Assembly (NCBI GenBank): GCA_964480445.1
Contig: CAYZPB010000015.1
Coordinates: 1-18,571, forward strand
Length of the DNA: 18,571 nucleotides
Origin: CAYZPB01 sp964480445
GTDB lineage: Bacteria > Bacillota > Bacilli > Tepidibacillales > Tepidibacillaceae
Direction of reading: 5' to 3'
Part shown: positions 1 to 7,201 of the stretch, piece after piece
Numbering within the stretch: the stretch's first letter is position 1
Layout of the letters: each line of letters opens with the position of its first letter
Notes under the pieces: generated by a model
The model's database searches: none
What the model was told of the DNA's origin: nothing
Seen by the model: the letters and a program-made list of their open reading frames with translations, nothing else
Program-made: the position numbers and the translations under genes

Positions 1-91
1 AGTATATCAAATATGTTTTCATATTAGCAACAACTTTTAACTATTATTCTAAAAATGTTCACTAGACAGAGTTCGCTGCTACAAAATCTGT

Positions 92-1210
92 TTATTTGTC
101 GGAGAGCCTTTGCAGCAATATGTCGGCAATTCTCCCAGAAGCCTGCCCATCTCCATAAGGATTAGTAGCACGTGCCATTTTATTATAAGCAGTTTCGTCG
201 GTTAATAACTGATTAGCATTATCAAATATTTCTTGTTCATCAGTCCCAACTAGGCGCAGCGTTCTTGCTGCAATGCCCTCTGGACGCTCTGTCGTATCAC
301 GCAAAACAAGCACTGGTACCCCAAAGGAGGGAGCCTCCTCCTGCAGTCCACCCGAATCTGTTAGAATCAGATGCGCACGAGCCTCGAAGTTATGAAAATC
401 AATTACATCAAGCGGTTCAATTAGCTTGATTCGCGGACTATTCCCCAAGATTTCCTGTGCTAACTCTTGTACGCGCGGATTTAAATGAACTGGAAACACT
501 ACGCTGATATCCTCGTGTTTTTCGATAATTCTTTTTATCGCAGAAAAAATACTGGTCATCGGGTCGCCTATATTCTCACGACGATGAGCAGTAACAAGAA
601 CCATTCTATTCGGTTTAATCTCTTCCAAAATCGGATGACTATAGTTTTCCCGCACTGTGGTTGCGAAAGAATCAATTACAGTATTACCAGTAACAAAAAT
701 ATTATCTGGGTTTTTGTTTTCTGCCAATAGATTAGCTGCTGCTGCCTCAGTCGGTGCAAAATGCAAATCAGCTAAAACTCCTGTTAATTGCCGATTAGCC
801 TCCTCCGGAAAAGGCGAGTATTTATTATGAGTACGCAGGCCCGCTTCTACATGGCCGATTAAAACTTGCTGGTAGAAAGCTGCAAGGCTGCCAAGGAAGG
901 TCGTACTTGTGTCGCCGTGGACTAAAACAATATCTGGTTCTGCTTCCTTAATTACTTTTTCCAAGCCTCGCAACACATTAACCGAAATATCAACAAGGCT
1001 CTGCTGTGGCTGCATAATATTAAGATCGTATTGCGGTTCAATCGCAAAGGTTGTCAATACCTGATCCAACATCGAGCGATGCTGGGCAGTCACGCAGACA
1101 ATACTCTCGAAATCTTCCTTACGTTGCTGCAGCTCTTTAACAAGAGGCGCCATCTTAATCGCTTCTGGCCGTGTGCCGAATATTGTAAGAACCTTAATCC
1201 TTTTACTCAT
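92..1210 (-). CDS. mnaA: UDP-N-acetylglucosamine 2-epimerase, non-hydrolysing
   Basis: Cytoplasmic enzyme interconverting UDP-GlcNAc and UDP-ManNAc, the precursor of ManNAc-containing wall polymers such as teichoic-acid linkage units. The 372 residues match the usual family length. Visible motifs: FGTRPEAIK (11-19), VHGDTSTT (98-105, Asp100), GHVEAGLRT (119-127, Glu122), PFPEEANR (133-140), TAHRRENIG (207-215, His209), and the UDP-binding segment DSGGLQEEAP (285-294) followed by RDTTERPEG. The ATG start has an AGGAG nine bases upstream. It follows glyA by about 60 bases with no clear terminator, so it is probably the last gene of the rpiB-UPF0340-glyA-mnaA unit. Bacillus has mnaA in the same neighbourhood, with upp between it and glyA; upp is absent here. 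Function is secure; which polymer consumes the product cannot be seen. Confidence 0.96.
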   Translation of the reverse strand: MSKRIKVLTIFGTRPEAIKMAPLVKELQQRKEDFESIVCVTAQHRSMLDQVLTTFAIEPQYDLNIMQPQQSLVDISVNVLRGLEKVIKEAEPDIVLVHGDTSTTFLGSLAAFYQQVLIGHVEAGLRTHNKYSPFPEEANRQLTGVLADLHFAPTEAAAANLLAENKNPDNIFVTGNTVIDSFATTVRENYSHPILEEIKPNRMVLVTAHRRENIGDPMTSIFSAIKRIIEKHEDISVVFPVHLNPRVQELAQEILGNSPRIKLIEPLDVIDFHNFEARAHLILTDSGGLQEEAPSFGVPVLVLRDTTERPEGIAARTLRLVGTDEQEIFDNANQLLTDETAYNKMARATNPYGDGQASGRIADILLQRLSDK

Positions 1211-1243
1211 ATATCTTTGCTCCTATGTCTATGCTTTTACTTG

Positions 1244-1277
1244 CTAGATATTATTCATCTTACTAGATATTATTCAT
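1244..1277. repeat. 15-bp direct repeat at the glyA 3' end
   Basis: The 15-mer CTAGATATTATTCAT occurs at 1244-1258 and again at 1263-1277, a 19-base period. The second copy overlaps the glyA stop codon (1270-1272), so the glyA end appears to have been duplicated into the spacer before mnaA. No function is implied. It is most simply a small slippage duplication. Confidence 0.7.
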
Positions 1278-2505
1278 ATAATGGGAAACGTGCCGTTAGT
1301 TCTGCAACTTGTTGGGCTACATCCGCTAACACTGCCTCATCTTCCCGGTTTTTAATTGTAATTTCCATTAGCTCAGCAATCTTATCCATCTCATCTAGAC
1401 CCATGCCGCGTGTTGTTACTGCAGCTGTACCAATCCGAATCCCACTAGTTACAAAAGGACTTTTCTCTTCAAAGGGAATCGTGTTTTTGTTACAAGTTAT
1501 ACCAACCGCATCTAGCACATGCTCAGCATCCTTGCCTGTAACATCAAGATTTGTCAAATCAATTAAAATTAGATGATTATCTGTTCCACCAGAAACTAAG
1601 CGAAATCCGCGCTCAGTTAATTGATCCGCTAAACGTTTACTATTAGCAATTACCTGCTTAGCATATTCTTTAAAATCTGGTTTTAGGTTCTCGCCAAAAG
1701 CAACTGCCTTAGCAGCTATGATATGCATTAGTGGCCCACCCTGTATCCCAGGAAAAACAGCTTTATCAACTGCGCGTGCGTATTGGTCTTTGCAAAAGAT
1801 AATGCCGCCGCGCGGTCCACGCAAAGTTTTGTGCGTAGTAGAAGTAACAAAATCGGAAAAAGGTACCGGGTTCTGATGAAGTCCTGCGGCAACTAAGCCA
1901 GCAATATGTGCCATATCAACCATTAGATAGGCGCCAATCTCATCAGCAATCTCACGAAATCTTGCAAAATCAATCGCACGTGGGTAGGCGCTTGCTCCGG
2001 CAACAATCATTTTGGGCCGATGCTCTAAAGCTAATGCGCGCACATTATCGTAATCAATGCGCTCGTCCGCTTTATCCACAGTATAGGATATGAAATTATA
2101 GAGGACGCCAGAAAAGTTTACGGGACTTCCGTGTGTTAAGTGGCCACCGTGTGAGAGGTCCATACCAAGAATGGTATCGCCATACTCCAACACAGAAAAA
2201 TAAACTGCCATATTAGCTTGTGCACCGGAATGCGGCTGAACATTAACATGTTCTGCACCGAAGATTTCTCTCGCACGATCGCGAGCAAGATTTTCAGCGA
2301 TATCTACATACTCACAGCCACCATAATATCTTTTGTCAGGATAACCTTCGGCATATTTATTGGTTAGAACCGAACCTGCAGCCCCAAGAACAGCCTTGCT
2401 GACAAAGTTCTCTGATGCGATTAATTCGATTTTGGAGCGTTGGCGCCCTAGCTCAAGTTCAATTGCCTCAGCAATTTCTGGATCCTGCTTACGTAATTCA
2501 TCCAC
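1270..2505 (-). CDS. glyA: Serine hydroxymethyltransferase (GTG start)
   Basis: PLP enzyme converting serine and tetrahydrofolate to glycine and 5,10-methylene-THF, the main one-carbon source for purines, thymidylate and methionine. From the chosen start it has 411 residues. Landmarks: KIELIASENFVS near the N-terminus, TNKYAEGYPDKRYYGGCE, HSGAQANMAVYF, LSHGGHLTHG, and the PLP lysine in STTHKTLRGPRGG (Lys226). Start choice: an ATG at 2520 lacks a ribosome site, and its own downstream bases supply GGAGG (2514-2518) placed eight bases before a GTG at 2505. The GTG start also gives the N-terminal length usual for the family, so I take GTG. UPF0340 lies 33 bases upstream and mnaA follows. A sequence matching the DnaA box (2072-2080) falls in Val-Asp-Lys codons and is probably coincidental. 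Confidence 0.96.
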   Translation of the reverse strand: MDELRKQDPEIAEAIELELGRQRSKIELIASENFVSKAVLGAAGSVLTNKYAEGYPDKRYYGGCEYVDIAENLARDRAREIFGAEHVNVQPHSGAQANMAVYFSVLEYGDTILGMDLSHGGHLTHGSPVNFSGVLYNFISYTVDKADERIDYDNVRALALEHRPKMIVAGASAYPRAIDFARFREIADEIGAYLMVDMAHIAGLVAAGLHQNPVPFSDFVTSTTHKTLRGPRGGIIFCKDQYARAVDKAVFPGIQGGPLMHIIAAKAVAFGENLKPDFKEYAKQVIANSKRLADQLTERGFRLVSGGTDNHLILIDLTNLDVTGKDAEHVLDAVGITCNKNTIPFEEKSPFVTSGIRIGTAAVTTRGMGLDEMDKIAELMEITIKNREDEAVLADVAQQVAELTARFPLYE

Positions 2506-2538
2506 AGTAACGACCTCCATTTGATATGTAATATTTTT

Positions 2539-3084
2539 TTAAATATTATATTTAGCGCGTTCGCCACCGATTAGTTTCGGACGCGTCGTTGCCATAATTA
2601 GTCGTGCATCACCGATTTTTGTCGTTGTTGCTTTATAAGGGACTGCAACCTGCTTTAGGTGCATACCAATTAATGTGCCACCAACGTCGATGCCACAATC
2701 TGCCTTAATCTGTTCGACCACAACAGGCTCATTAAAGATTTGGTAAGCGTAGGTAGCCATTGCTCCACCAGCCTCCGCAACCGGGATTACTGTAACCTCC
2801 TGCAGGCTAAAGCGATCAGCTGTTAAGCGTTCAACAACTAATGAGCGATTAATATGCTCGCATGCTTGAAATGCTAGATGGAAGCCATAGCGACGCCGAA
2901 AGTCAGCAAAAACCTTATACATTACTTCCGCTACCTCAATACTTGTCGCTGTACCGATCCGCTTACCGCTTGCTTCACTAGTACTACAACCAACCACAAG
3001 AATTTGATTAGAAAACAGCGGGTAGTAATCCAGCAATTCGGTTAAAGCTAAATTAAGATCTTTCTCAATCTGTTGCAAAAGCAT
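2539..3084 (-). CDS. UPF0340 / DUF436 family protein (YwlG type)
   Basis: A 181-residue cytoplasmic protein of the TIGR01440/UPF0340 family, for which I know no established biochemical function. It is recognised from the overall pattern QIEKDLNLAL...ILVVGCSTSEASGKRIGTATS, then HLAFQACEHINRSLVVE, AGGAMATYAY and the C-terminal DARLIMATTRPKLIGGERAKYN. The frame stays open upstream into rpiB, but the start at 3084 has an AGGAGGAGAGGG-type ribosome site and lies four bases after the rpiB stop, so the upstream extension is not used. The place between rpiB and glyA is the same as in Bacillus (ywlF-ywlG-glyA). Conserved company suggests a small-metabolite role, but that is inference only. Confidence 0.9.
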   Translation of the reverse strand: MLLQQIEKDLNLALTELLDYYPLFSNQILVVGCSTSEASGKRIGTATSIEVAEVMYKVFADFRRRYGFHLAFQACEHINRSLVVERLTADRFSLQEVTVIPVAEAGGAMATYAYQIFNEPVVVEQIKADCGIDVGGTLIGMHLKQVAVPYKATTTKIGDARLIMATTRPKLIGGERAKYNI

Positions 3085-3088
3085 TTTG

Positions 3089-3544
3089 TTAACCCTCTCC
3101 TCCAAGTTCCTCGATCCGACAGATTTTTTCGACACGCTGGGCATGACGGCCACCCTCATACTCTGACTCCAGCCAGATACGAACAATTTCCAGAGCCACA
3201 TGCAGGCCAGTCGTTCTGCCTCCTAAACAAAGTACGTTCGAGTCATTGTGTTGACGCGTTACCTTGGCTGAATAGCAATCAGCTACCAGAGCAGCGCGAA
3301 TACCTTTTATTTTGTTAGCAGCTATTGACATTCCAATTCCTGTACCGCAGATTAGAATTCCACGATCAACCTCTTCCTGATTAACCGCACTAGTAACTGG
3401 CTGGACGTAATCAGGATAATCTACTGCAGATTCCCCGTCTGTCCCATAATCTATAAAGTCGACCCCAATCTCGATCAGTAATGCTTTGATGTGTTCCTTT
3501 AATTCATAACCTCCATGGTCTGAAGAAATAGCAACTTTCATCAT
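3089..3544 (-). CDS. rpiB: Ribose-5-phosphate isomerase B
   Basis: Interconverts ribose 5-phosphate and ribulose 5-phosphate in the non-oxidative pentose phosphate pathway; allose 6-phosphate is a possible alternative substrate in the LacAB/RpiB family. The 151 residues keep the catalytic pattern in the same numbering as E. coli RpiB: SDHGG (8-12), Cys66 in ICGTGIGMSIAANK, His99 in RQHN, and Arg133 and Arg137 in GGRHAQR. The first ATG at 3544 follows AGGAGGGG by seven bases; a second ATG is adjacent. It heads the run rpiB-UPF0340-glyA-mnaA, four bases from the next gene. A TATAAT-like element lies 45 bases upstream. Confidence 0.95.
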   Translation of the reverse strand: MMKVAISSDHGGYELKEHIKALLIEIGVDFIDYGTDGESAVDYPDYVQPVTSAVNQEEVDRGILICGTGIGMSIAANKIKGIRAALVADCYSAKVTRQHNDSNVLCLGGRTTGLHVALEIVRIWLESEYEGGRHAQRVEKICRIEELGGEG

Positions 3545-3588
3545 CTAAACCCCTCCTGAAAAATAGAATGTCCTACTTGTACCAACTC

Positions 3589-3611
3589 ATTATACATTAT
3601 TTGCATTGCAA
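3589..3611 (-). promoter_or_regulatory. Candidate promoter of the rpiB unit with a small palindrome
   Basis: In the 79-base gap between ywlE and rpiB the minus strand has TATAAT at 3594-3589. No good -35 hexamer stands 16-18 bases upstream. A short perfect palindrome TTGCA-T-TGCAA (3601-3611) lies between the expected -35 and -10 positions and could be an operator. Only the -10 match supports this, so it is tentative. Confidence 0.4.
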
Positions 3612-3623
3612 TTTGGTTACAAT

Positions 3624-4085
3624 TCACTCTTTTTCTGCAAGGTATTTTTCTAAAAACTGGTCAATAGCTTCCGTTATTTCCGCGGCAATCTCTTCATAGG
3701 TCCGTAAATCGCCACCAAAAGGATCGGTAATATCGATTGATTCCTCTTTAAGCGTCATGATTTTTCTTGTATGTTCTGGATATAAGTTAGTTAAATAATG
3801 TTGATGCATCTCGGTCATGGTTAAAATTAAATCTGCCCAATCCATAAGTTCAGGCGTCGTTCGTAAAGAAGTAAGTTCATACTTGGCTAATTCATCCTCG
3901 TCGGCAACAAGATCACGGATAATCTCTAAAGTATTAGCTGAGTAGTCTTCACCTACCGCGGCAAAAATCCCTGCAGATTTTGTTTCAATCTCCAGATCCT
4001 GTTCCTTTGCTTTCTCCCGCATAATATGCTCCGCCAGCGGGCTACGACATGTATTACCTGTGCAGACAAATAGTACTTTTAACAT
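3624..4085 (-). CDS. ywlE: Low-molecular-weight phosphatase, predicted protein-arginine phosphatase (YwlE)
   Basis: Small (153 aa) cytoplasmic cysteine phosphatase. The P-loop is VCTGNTCRS (7-15), with nucleophile Cys8 and Arg14; the general-acid Asp121 is in ITDPFGG. Thr12 sits where Bacillus YwlE has the threonine that favours phospho-arginine, whereas phosphotyrosine enzymes of this fold usually have a bulky aliphatic residue there. I therefore predict removal of arginine phosphate marks placed by a McsB-type kinase, which is not in this window. Its ATG overlaps the tsaC stop by one base (TAATG), and AAGGAGG lies seven bases upstream, so tsaC and ywlE are translationally coupled as in Bacillus ywlC-ywlE. 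Confidence 0.92.
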   Translation of the reverse strand: MLKVLFVCTGNTCRSPLAEHIMREKAKEQDLEIETKSAGIFAAVGEDYSANTLEIIRDLVADEDELAKYELTSLRTTPELMDWADLILTMTEMHQHYLTNLYPEHTRKIMTLKEESIDITDPFGGDLRTYEEIAAEITEAIDQFLEKYLAEKE

Positions 4086-4777
4086 TAGATTTCCTCCTTA
4101 TTTATCCTGTCCTGAACCATTTCTACCTTACCAATGACTTGTTCCAGCTCCTCCAGCGTAACAGCGCCAGGGCGCAGAATTACTGGTATATCGCCCGTCA
4201 TATCGATTACTGTCGATTCTATCCCAATGTTCGTCACGCCACCATCCACAATCCCATCGATTTTACCATTAAGGTCGGCAAAAACCTGAGCGGCAGTTGT
4301 AGGGCTTGGACTGCCTGATCTATTCGCACTTGGTGTCGCAAGCGGAAGGCCTGCCTCGCGAATTATTGCAAGCGCAATTTCATGTGCCGGCATCCGGACT
4401 CCGACAGTAGATCGTCCCGCTGTAACCAAGGGAGATAATTGACCTTTGTGCTTAAGAACAATCGTTAAGGGCCCCGGCCAGAAATGATTTATTAAGGCAA
4501 GGCTCTTCTCATCCACTCCTAGAACAAGGTCGTGAAGCTGTTCTTTCTCCGCAATTAATATACTAAGTGGATTATCGTAAGGGCGCCCTTTTGCAAGGAA
4601 AATTTTATCCACAGCCGCGTCATCAAAGACGTTTGCACCAAGGCCATACACGGTCTCTGTTGGAAATGCAATAATTTCGCCGCGCCGCAAGTTTTCTGCG
4701 ACCTCTGCAAAAACTTTTTTAGCTGAAAAGCTAGATGTATCAAGCGTTTGCCAAGTTTTGGTTTTTATTTTCGCCAT
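4085..4777 (-). CDS. tsaC: L-threonylcarbamoyladenylate synthase, short TsaC type
   Basis: Makes threonylcarbamoyl-AMP from threonine, bicarbonate and ATP, the first step of tRNA t6A37 modification, for transfer by the TsaD complex. The YrdC fold is clear: FPTETVYGLG (38-47), KGRPYDNPL (63-71), WPGPLT (100-105), VGVRMP, TPSANRSG (148-155) and GIESTVID (185-192). The protein is only 230 residues. Bacillus YwlC at this locus is about 346 because it carries a C-terminal Sua5 domain, which is absent here. The next gene overlaps the stop, so this is not an obvious frameshift. The ATG at 4777 has GAGGG eight bases upstream. The gap before it contains a DnaA-box-like cluster. Confidence 0.94.
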   Translation of the reverse strand: MAKIKTKTWQTLDTSSFSAKKVFAEVAENLRRGEIIAFPTETVYGLGANVFDDAAVDKIFLAKGRPYDNPLSILIAEKEQLHDLVLGVDEKSLALINHFWPGPLTIVLKHKGQLSPLVTAGRSTVGVRMPAHEIALAIIREAGLPLATPSANRSGSPSPTTAAQVFADLNGKIDGIVDGGVTNIGIESTVIDMTGDIPVILRPGAVTLEELEQVIGKVEMVQDRINKEEI

Positions 4778-4807
4778 TATAAGCTACCCTCTTCTAATCA
4801 TTGTTTA

Positions 4808-4874
4808 TATTTCACATTCTCTGTTTTGGTCTTTGTGAATTTTGACTTTTCACCTGTGGATTTCCTGTGGATAA
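4808..4874 (-). promoter_or_regulatory. DnaA-box-like cluster upstream of tsaC
   Basis: The 127-base prmC-tsaC gap contains a perfect TTATCCACA on the minus strand (4874-4866). Directly next to it is AAATCCACA (4863-4855), forming a tandem 11-base repeat of NNATCCACAGG. Two weaker relatives follow: AAATTCACA (4842-4834, minus) and TATTTCACA (4808-4816, plus). A further perfect TTATCCACA lies inside tsaC on the plus strand (4605-4613), within Val-Asp-Lys codons. No convincing sigma-A promoter is visible in the gap. Binding of DnaA is inferred from the consensus only. Confidence 0.5.
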
Positions 4875-4904
4875 CTTTTTTGTAAGTCCACCTAATCTCA
4901 GCAA

Positions 4905-5759
4905 TTATCGGTACTCTGCAAGGATTATTCGTGGTATTTGCTGAAGATCATGGAGTATCTGTTTGCTCTTTGCACCGCTATTTTCTATCAGTTTTGTAAT
5001 CTCTTTTTCCTGTCCGAAGCCAATCTCTAAAGCAATTAAGCCTGGTCGATTTAAGAATACCAATCCCTCATTAATTATCCTTCGATAATAATCTAAACCC
5101 GTTTCGCCGCCATCTAAAGCTAATAATGGTTCATGCAAGCGGACCTCATCTTCAAGCGTTAACAAATCGCTACGCGGTATATAAGGCGGGTTCGATACAA
5201 TAATATCAAACTTATCGCCCGACGTTAAGAAGGGTTGAAATAAATCTCCCTCGAACAATTCAATCTTAGCTCCTAACTGTAGGCTATTCTCTCGAGCAAG
5301 CTTGATGGCCAAGGGTGATATATCCACTGCCTTTACCTGCCAGTCTAATCTTTCTACGGCCAGTGTTATTGTAATTACACCAGTACCTGTGCCAATATCT
5401 ACAACAGTTAGTGGCTGATCTAACCATATTTTGTCCGCTGCCTCCAGCACGCCAGTTACAAGTAATTCAGTCTCGGGGCGCGGTATTAGGTTTCCTGGTC
5501 GCGTTATAAAATCACGCCCATAAAAGTTCTGTCTTCCCGTAATGTACTGTAGTGGCTCACGAGTCAATCTTCTGGCCAGCAACTGGTCCAAATCCGCTTG
5601 CTCAGCTGATGATAAAAGCTGTTGTTGATTCAAATAAAAATAAGTACGATCCCATTGAAAATAAAATGAGATAAGCACCTCTACATTTAATGCAGGGTGC
5701 TCGATTCCAGCTTTAAGAAGCTCTTCTGTTTTATTAGCATAATATTCACTGATTTTCAT
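4905..5759 (-). CDS. prmC: Release factor glutamine N5-methyltransferase
   Basis: SAM-dependent enzyme that methylates the glutamine of the GGQ motif in release factors 1 and 2, raising termination efficiency. From the start at 5759 it has 284 residues: a helical N-terminal substrate-binding part with IPRPETE (92-98), then a Rossmann methyltransferase domain with motif I DIGTGTG (121-127), acidic Asp146 in AVDIS, and the catalytic NPPY (190-193). The frame opens further upstream inside prfA, but MKISEYYANKTEELL matches the usual PrmC N-terminus. It begins four bases after the prfA stop. The ribosome site is weak, which suggests coupling to prfA, its substrate's gene. Confidence 0.96.
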   Translation of the reverse strand: MKISEYYANKTEELLKAGIEHPALNVEVLISFYFQWDRTYFYLNQQQLLSSAEQADLDQLLARRLTREPLQYITGRQNFYGRDFITRPGNLIPRPETELLVTGVLEAADKIWLDQPLTVVDIGTGTGVITITLAVERLDWQVKAVDISPLAIKLARENSLQLGAKIELFEGDLFQPFLTSGDKFDIIVSNPPYIPRSDLLTLEDEVRLHEPLLALDGGETGLDYYRRIINEGLVFLNRPGLIALEIGFGQEKEITKLIENSGAKSKQILHDLQQIPRIILAEYR

Positions 5760-5763
5760 TGGC

Positions 5764-6837
5764 TTATTTGCTAGATGAGCTCTGCAAAAGATCGGCCTGT
5801 GCCTGAGTTTGCAATGCATCAAGCAGCTCATCTAAGTCTCCATCGATAATATAGTCAAGCTTATGCAGCGTTAAACCAATGCGATGATCGGTTACCCGGT
5901 TCTGAGGATAGTTATAGGTGCGAATTCGTTCACTACGATCACCAGTACCAACCTTGATTTTGCGCTCTTGGTCGAATTTCTCTTGTTCCTCCGAACGTTG
6001 TTTCTCGTAAATACGTGCACGAAGAATTTTCATTGCTTTTTCTTTGTTTTTATTCTGCGATTTTTCATCCTGCATTGACACAACTACTCCTGTAGGCTCA
6101 TGCGTTAAGCGAACTGCCGACATTGTCGTATTAACACTCTGTCCACCTGGACCACTTGAAGCATAGGTGTCGACACGAATATCATTGTCATGAATCTCAA
6201 TTTCTACTTCTTCAATCTCTGGTAGGACAGCAACGGTTGCCGTCGAGGTATGAACGCGACCACCTGACTCTGTCTCCGGTATGCGTTGTACTCGATGTGC
6301 ACCGCTTTCATATTTCAGCTTACTGTAAACGCCCTTGCCATAGATCATAAAAATTATCTCTTTGAAACCACCAATTCCAGTAGCATGCGCTTCAATGACT
6401 TCACTTTTCCAGCCATTACGCTCTGCGTAACGTACATACATGCGATAAAGGTTACCGGCAAAAAGCGCCGCCTCTTCACCGCCAGCTGCACCACGTATCT
6501 CGACAATAACGTTTTTCGAGTCGTTAGGGTCTTTGGGTATTAACAGAACTTTTAATTCTTCCTCTATTTCTACACTACGGTCAGAAAGCTCATCAATCTC
6601 AGCCCTAACTAGCTCCTCCATATCATGGTCGAGCTTCTCCTCAAGTAACTGCTTCGATTCTTCCAGCTCAGCCATTACTTGCCTATATTCACGATACTTT
6701 ACGACAAAGTCCTCAATGTCCGATTGTTCCTTAGAGTATTCACGCAACTTATTTAAGTCGCTTGTTATCTCCGGATCCATCAGAAAGCTGGTCAGCTCAT
6801 CGTATCGCTCTTCAATTCCTGCTAATCGTTTTAACAT
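5764..6837 (-). CDS. prfA: Peptide chain release factor 1
   Basis: Class I release factor that reads UAA and UAG and triggers peptide release on the ribosome. Length is 357 residues, usual for the family. The codon-reading tripeptide is Pro-Glu-Thr (187-189) in RVQRIPETESGGRVHTS, the PxT form that separates RF1 from RF2 (SPF). The peptidyl-transferase loop is GPGGQSVNTT with GGQ at 231-233, the target of the PrmC encoded just downstream. The basic segment after SMQDEKSQNKNKEKAM is typical. The ATG has AGGTGA upstream. The hairpin between rpmE and prfA may lower, but probably does not abolish, readthrough from the rpmE promoter. Confidence 0.97.
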   Translation of the reverse strand: MLKRLAGIEERYDELTSFLMDPEITSDLNKLREYSKEQSDIEDFVVKYREYRQVMAELEESKQLLEEKLDHDMEELVRAEIDELSDRSVEIEEELKVLLIPKDPNDSKNVIVEIRGAAGGEEAALFAGNLYRMYVRYAERNGWKSEVIEAHATGIGGFKEIIFMIYGKGVYSKLKYESGAHRVQRIPETESGGRVHTSTATVAVLPEIEEVEIEIHDNDIRVDTYASSGPGGQSVNTTMSAVRLTHEPTGVVVSMQDEKSQNKNKEKAMKILRARIYEKQRSEEQEKFDQERKIKVGTGDRSERIRTYNYPQNRVTDHRIGLTLHKLDYIIDGDLDELLDALQTQAQADLLQSSSSK

Positions 6838-6857
6838 CTACTTCACCTCTCAATGAA

Positions 6858-6883
6858 AACTAAAGCAAGCCAGCGGCTTGCTT
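6858..6883 (-). terminator. Hairpin between rpmE and prfA (weak terminator or attenuator)
   Basis: On the minus strand a perfect 9-bp stem AAGCAAGCC / GGCTTGCTT (6883-6875 with 6871-6863) closes a 3-base loop, 27 bases after the rpmE stop. It is followed by TAGTTTTC, a poor U-tract. It could partly terminate rpmE transcripts or stabilise their 3' end while letting some polymerase continue into prfA-prmC, for which I see no separate promoter. Confidence 0.6.
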
Positions 6884-6909
6884 CAGTTACTTACAGACTA
6901 AAATATAAT

Positions 6910-7107
6910 TTATAGCTTATATTTTTTATTAAACCTGTCAACACGGCCACCGGCATCCACTAACTTTTGTTTACCGGTATAAAAAGGATGACATTCTGAA
7001 CATATCTCAACGCGAATTTCCTCTGCAACTGAACCAGTTTCAAAAGAATTCCCGCAAGCACATCTTGCTGTAACAATTTTATAATCAGGATGAATATCTT
7101 TTTTCAT
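6910..7107 (-). CDS. rpmE: 50S ribosomal protein L31, zinc-binding type
   Basis: Ribosomal protein bL31, which bridges the large and small subunits. The 65 residues begin MKKDIHPDYK and carry the zinc ligands Cys16, Cys18 (CAC), Cys36 and Cys39 (CSEC), so this is the C+ form that depends on zinc. The C-terminal part PFYTGKQKLVDAGGRVDRFNKKY is canonical. The start has GAGGTGA upstream. It has its own strong promoter directly after licC, so the lic genes probably do not drive it. In Bacillus rpmE follows rho directly; here the lic module intervenes. Confidence 0.98.
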   Translation of the reverse strand: MKKDIHPDYKIVTARCACGNSFETGSVAEEIRVEICSECHPFYTGKQKLVDAGGRVDRFNKKYKL

Positions 7108-7170
7108 ACACCTTCACCTCTTTCTGCCCTGAATCATCTTTGAAACAGAGTTTCATCAATTACTCAAGGT

Positions 7171-7199
7171 ATTATAACCTATTTTTGCCTATATTACAA
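7171..7199 (-). promoter_or_regulatory. Sigma-A-type promoter of rpmE
   Basis: On the minus strand TTGTAA (7199-7194) and a perfect TATAAT (7176-7171) are separated by 17 bases. Transcription would start near 7163, giving a leader of about 55 bases. That leader contains a small 6-bp hairpin (TGAAAC / GTTTCA, 7141-7155) close to the 5' end. The -35 element begins three bases beyond the licC stop. Confidence 0.75.
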
Positions 7200-7201
7200 G
7201 A

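Noticed and set aside
1..91. Terminator or gene start at the left edge
   Set aside because: No stable hairpin with a U-tract and no open frame with a ribosome site could be seen after the mnaA stop.
2072..2080. Perfect TTATCCACA inside glyA as a functional DnaA box
   Set aside because: It is the codon string for Val-Asp-Lys in a coding region, with no neighbouring boxes. Coincidence is enough.
2506..2538. Glycine or other riboswitch upstream of glyA
   Set aside because: Only 33 bases separate glyA from the preceding gene, too short for such an aptamer and expression platform.
3085..3201. Longer UPF0340 protein beginning inside rpiB
   Set aside because: The extra 39 residues are antisense-free but out-of-frame rpiB sequence; a strong ribosome site precedes the ATG at 3084.
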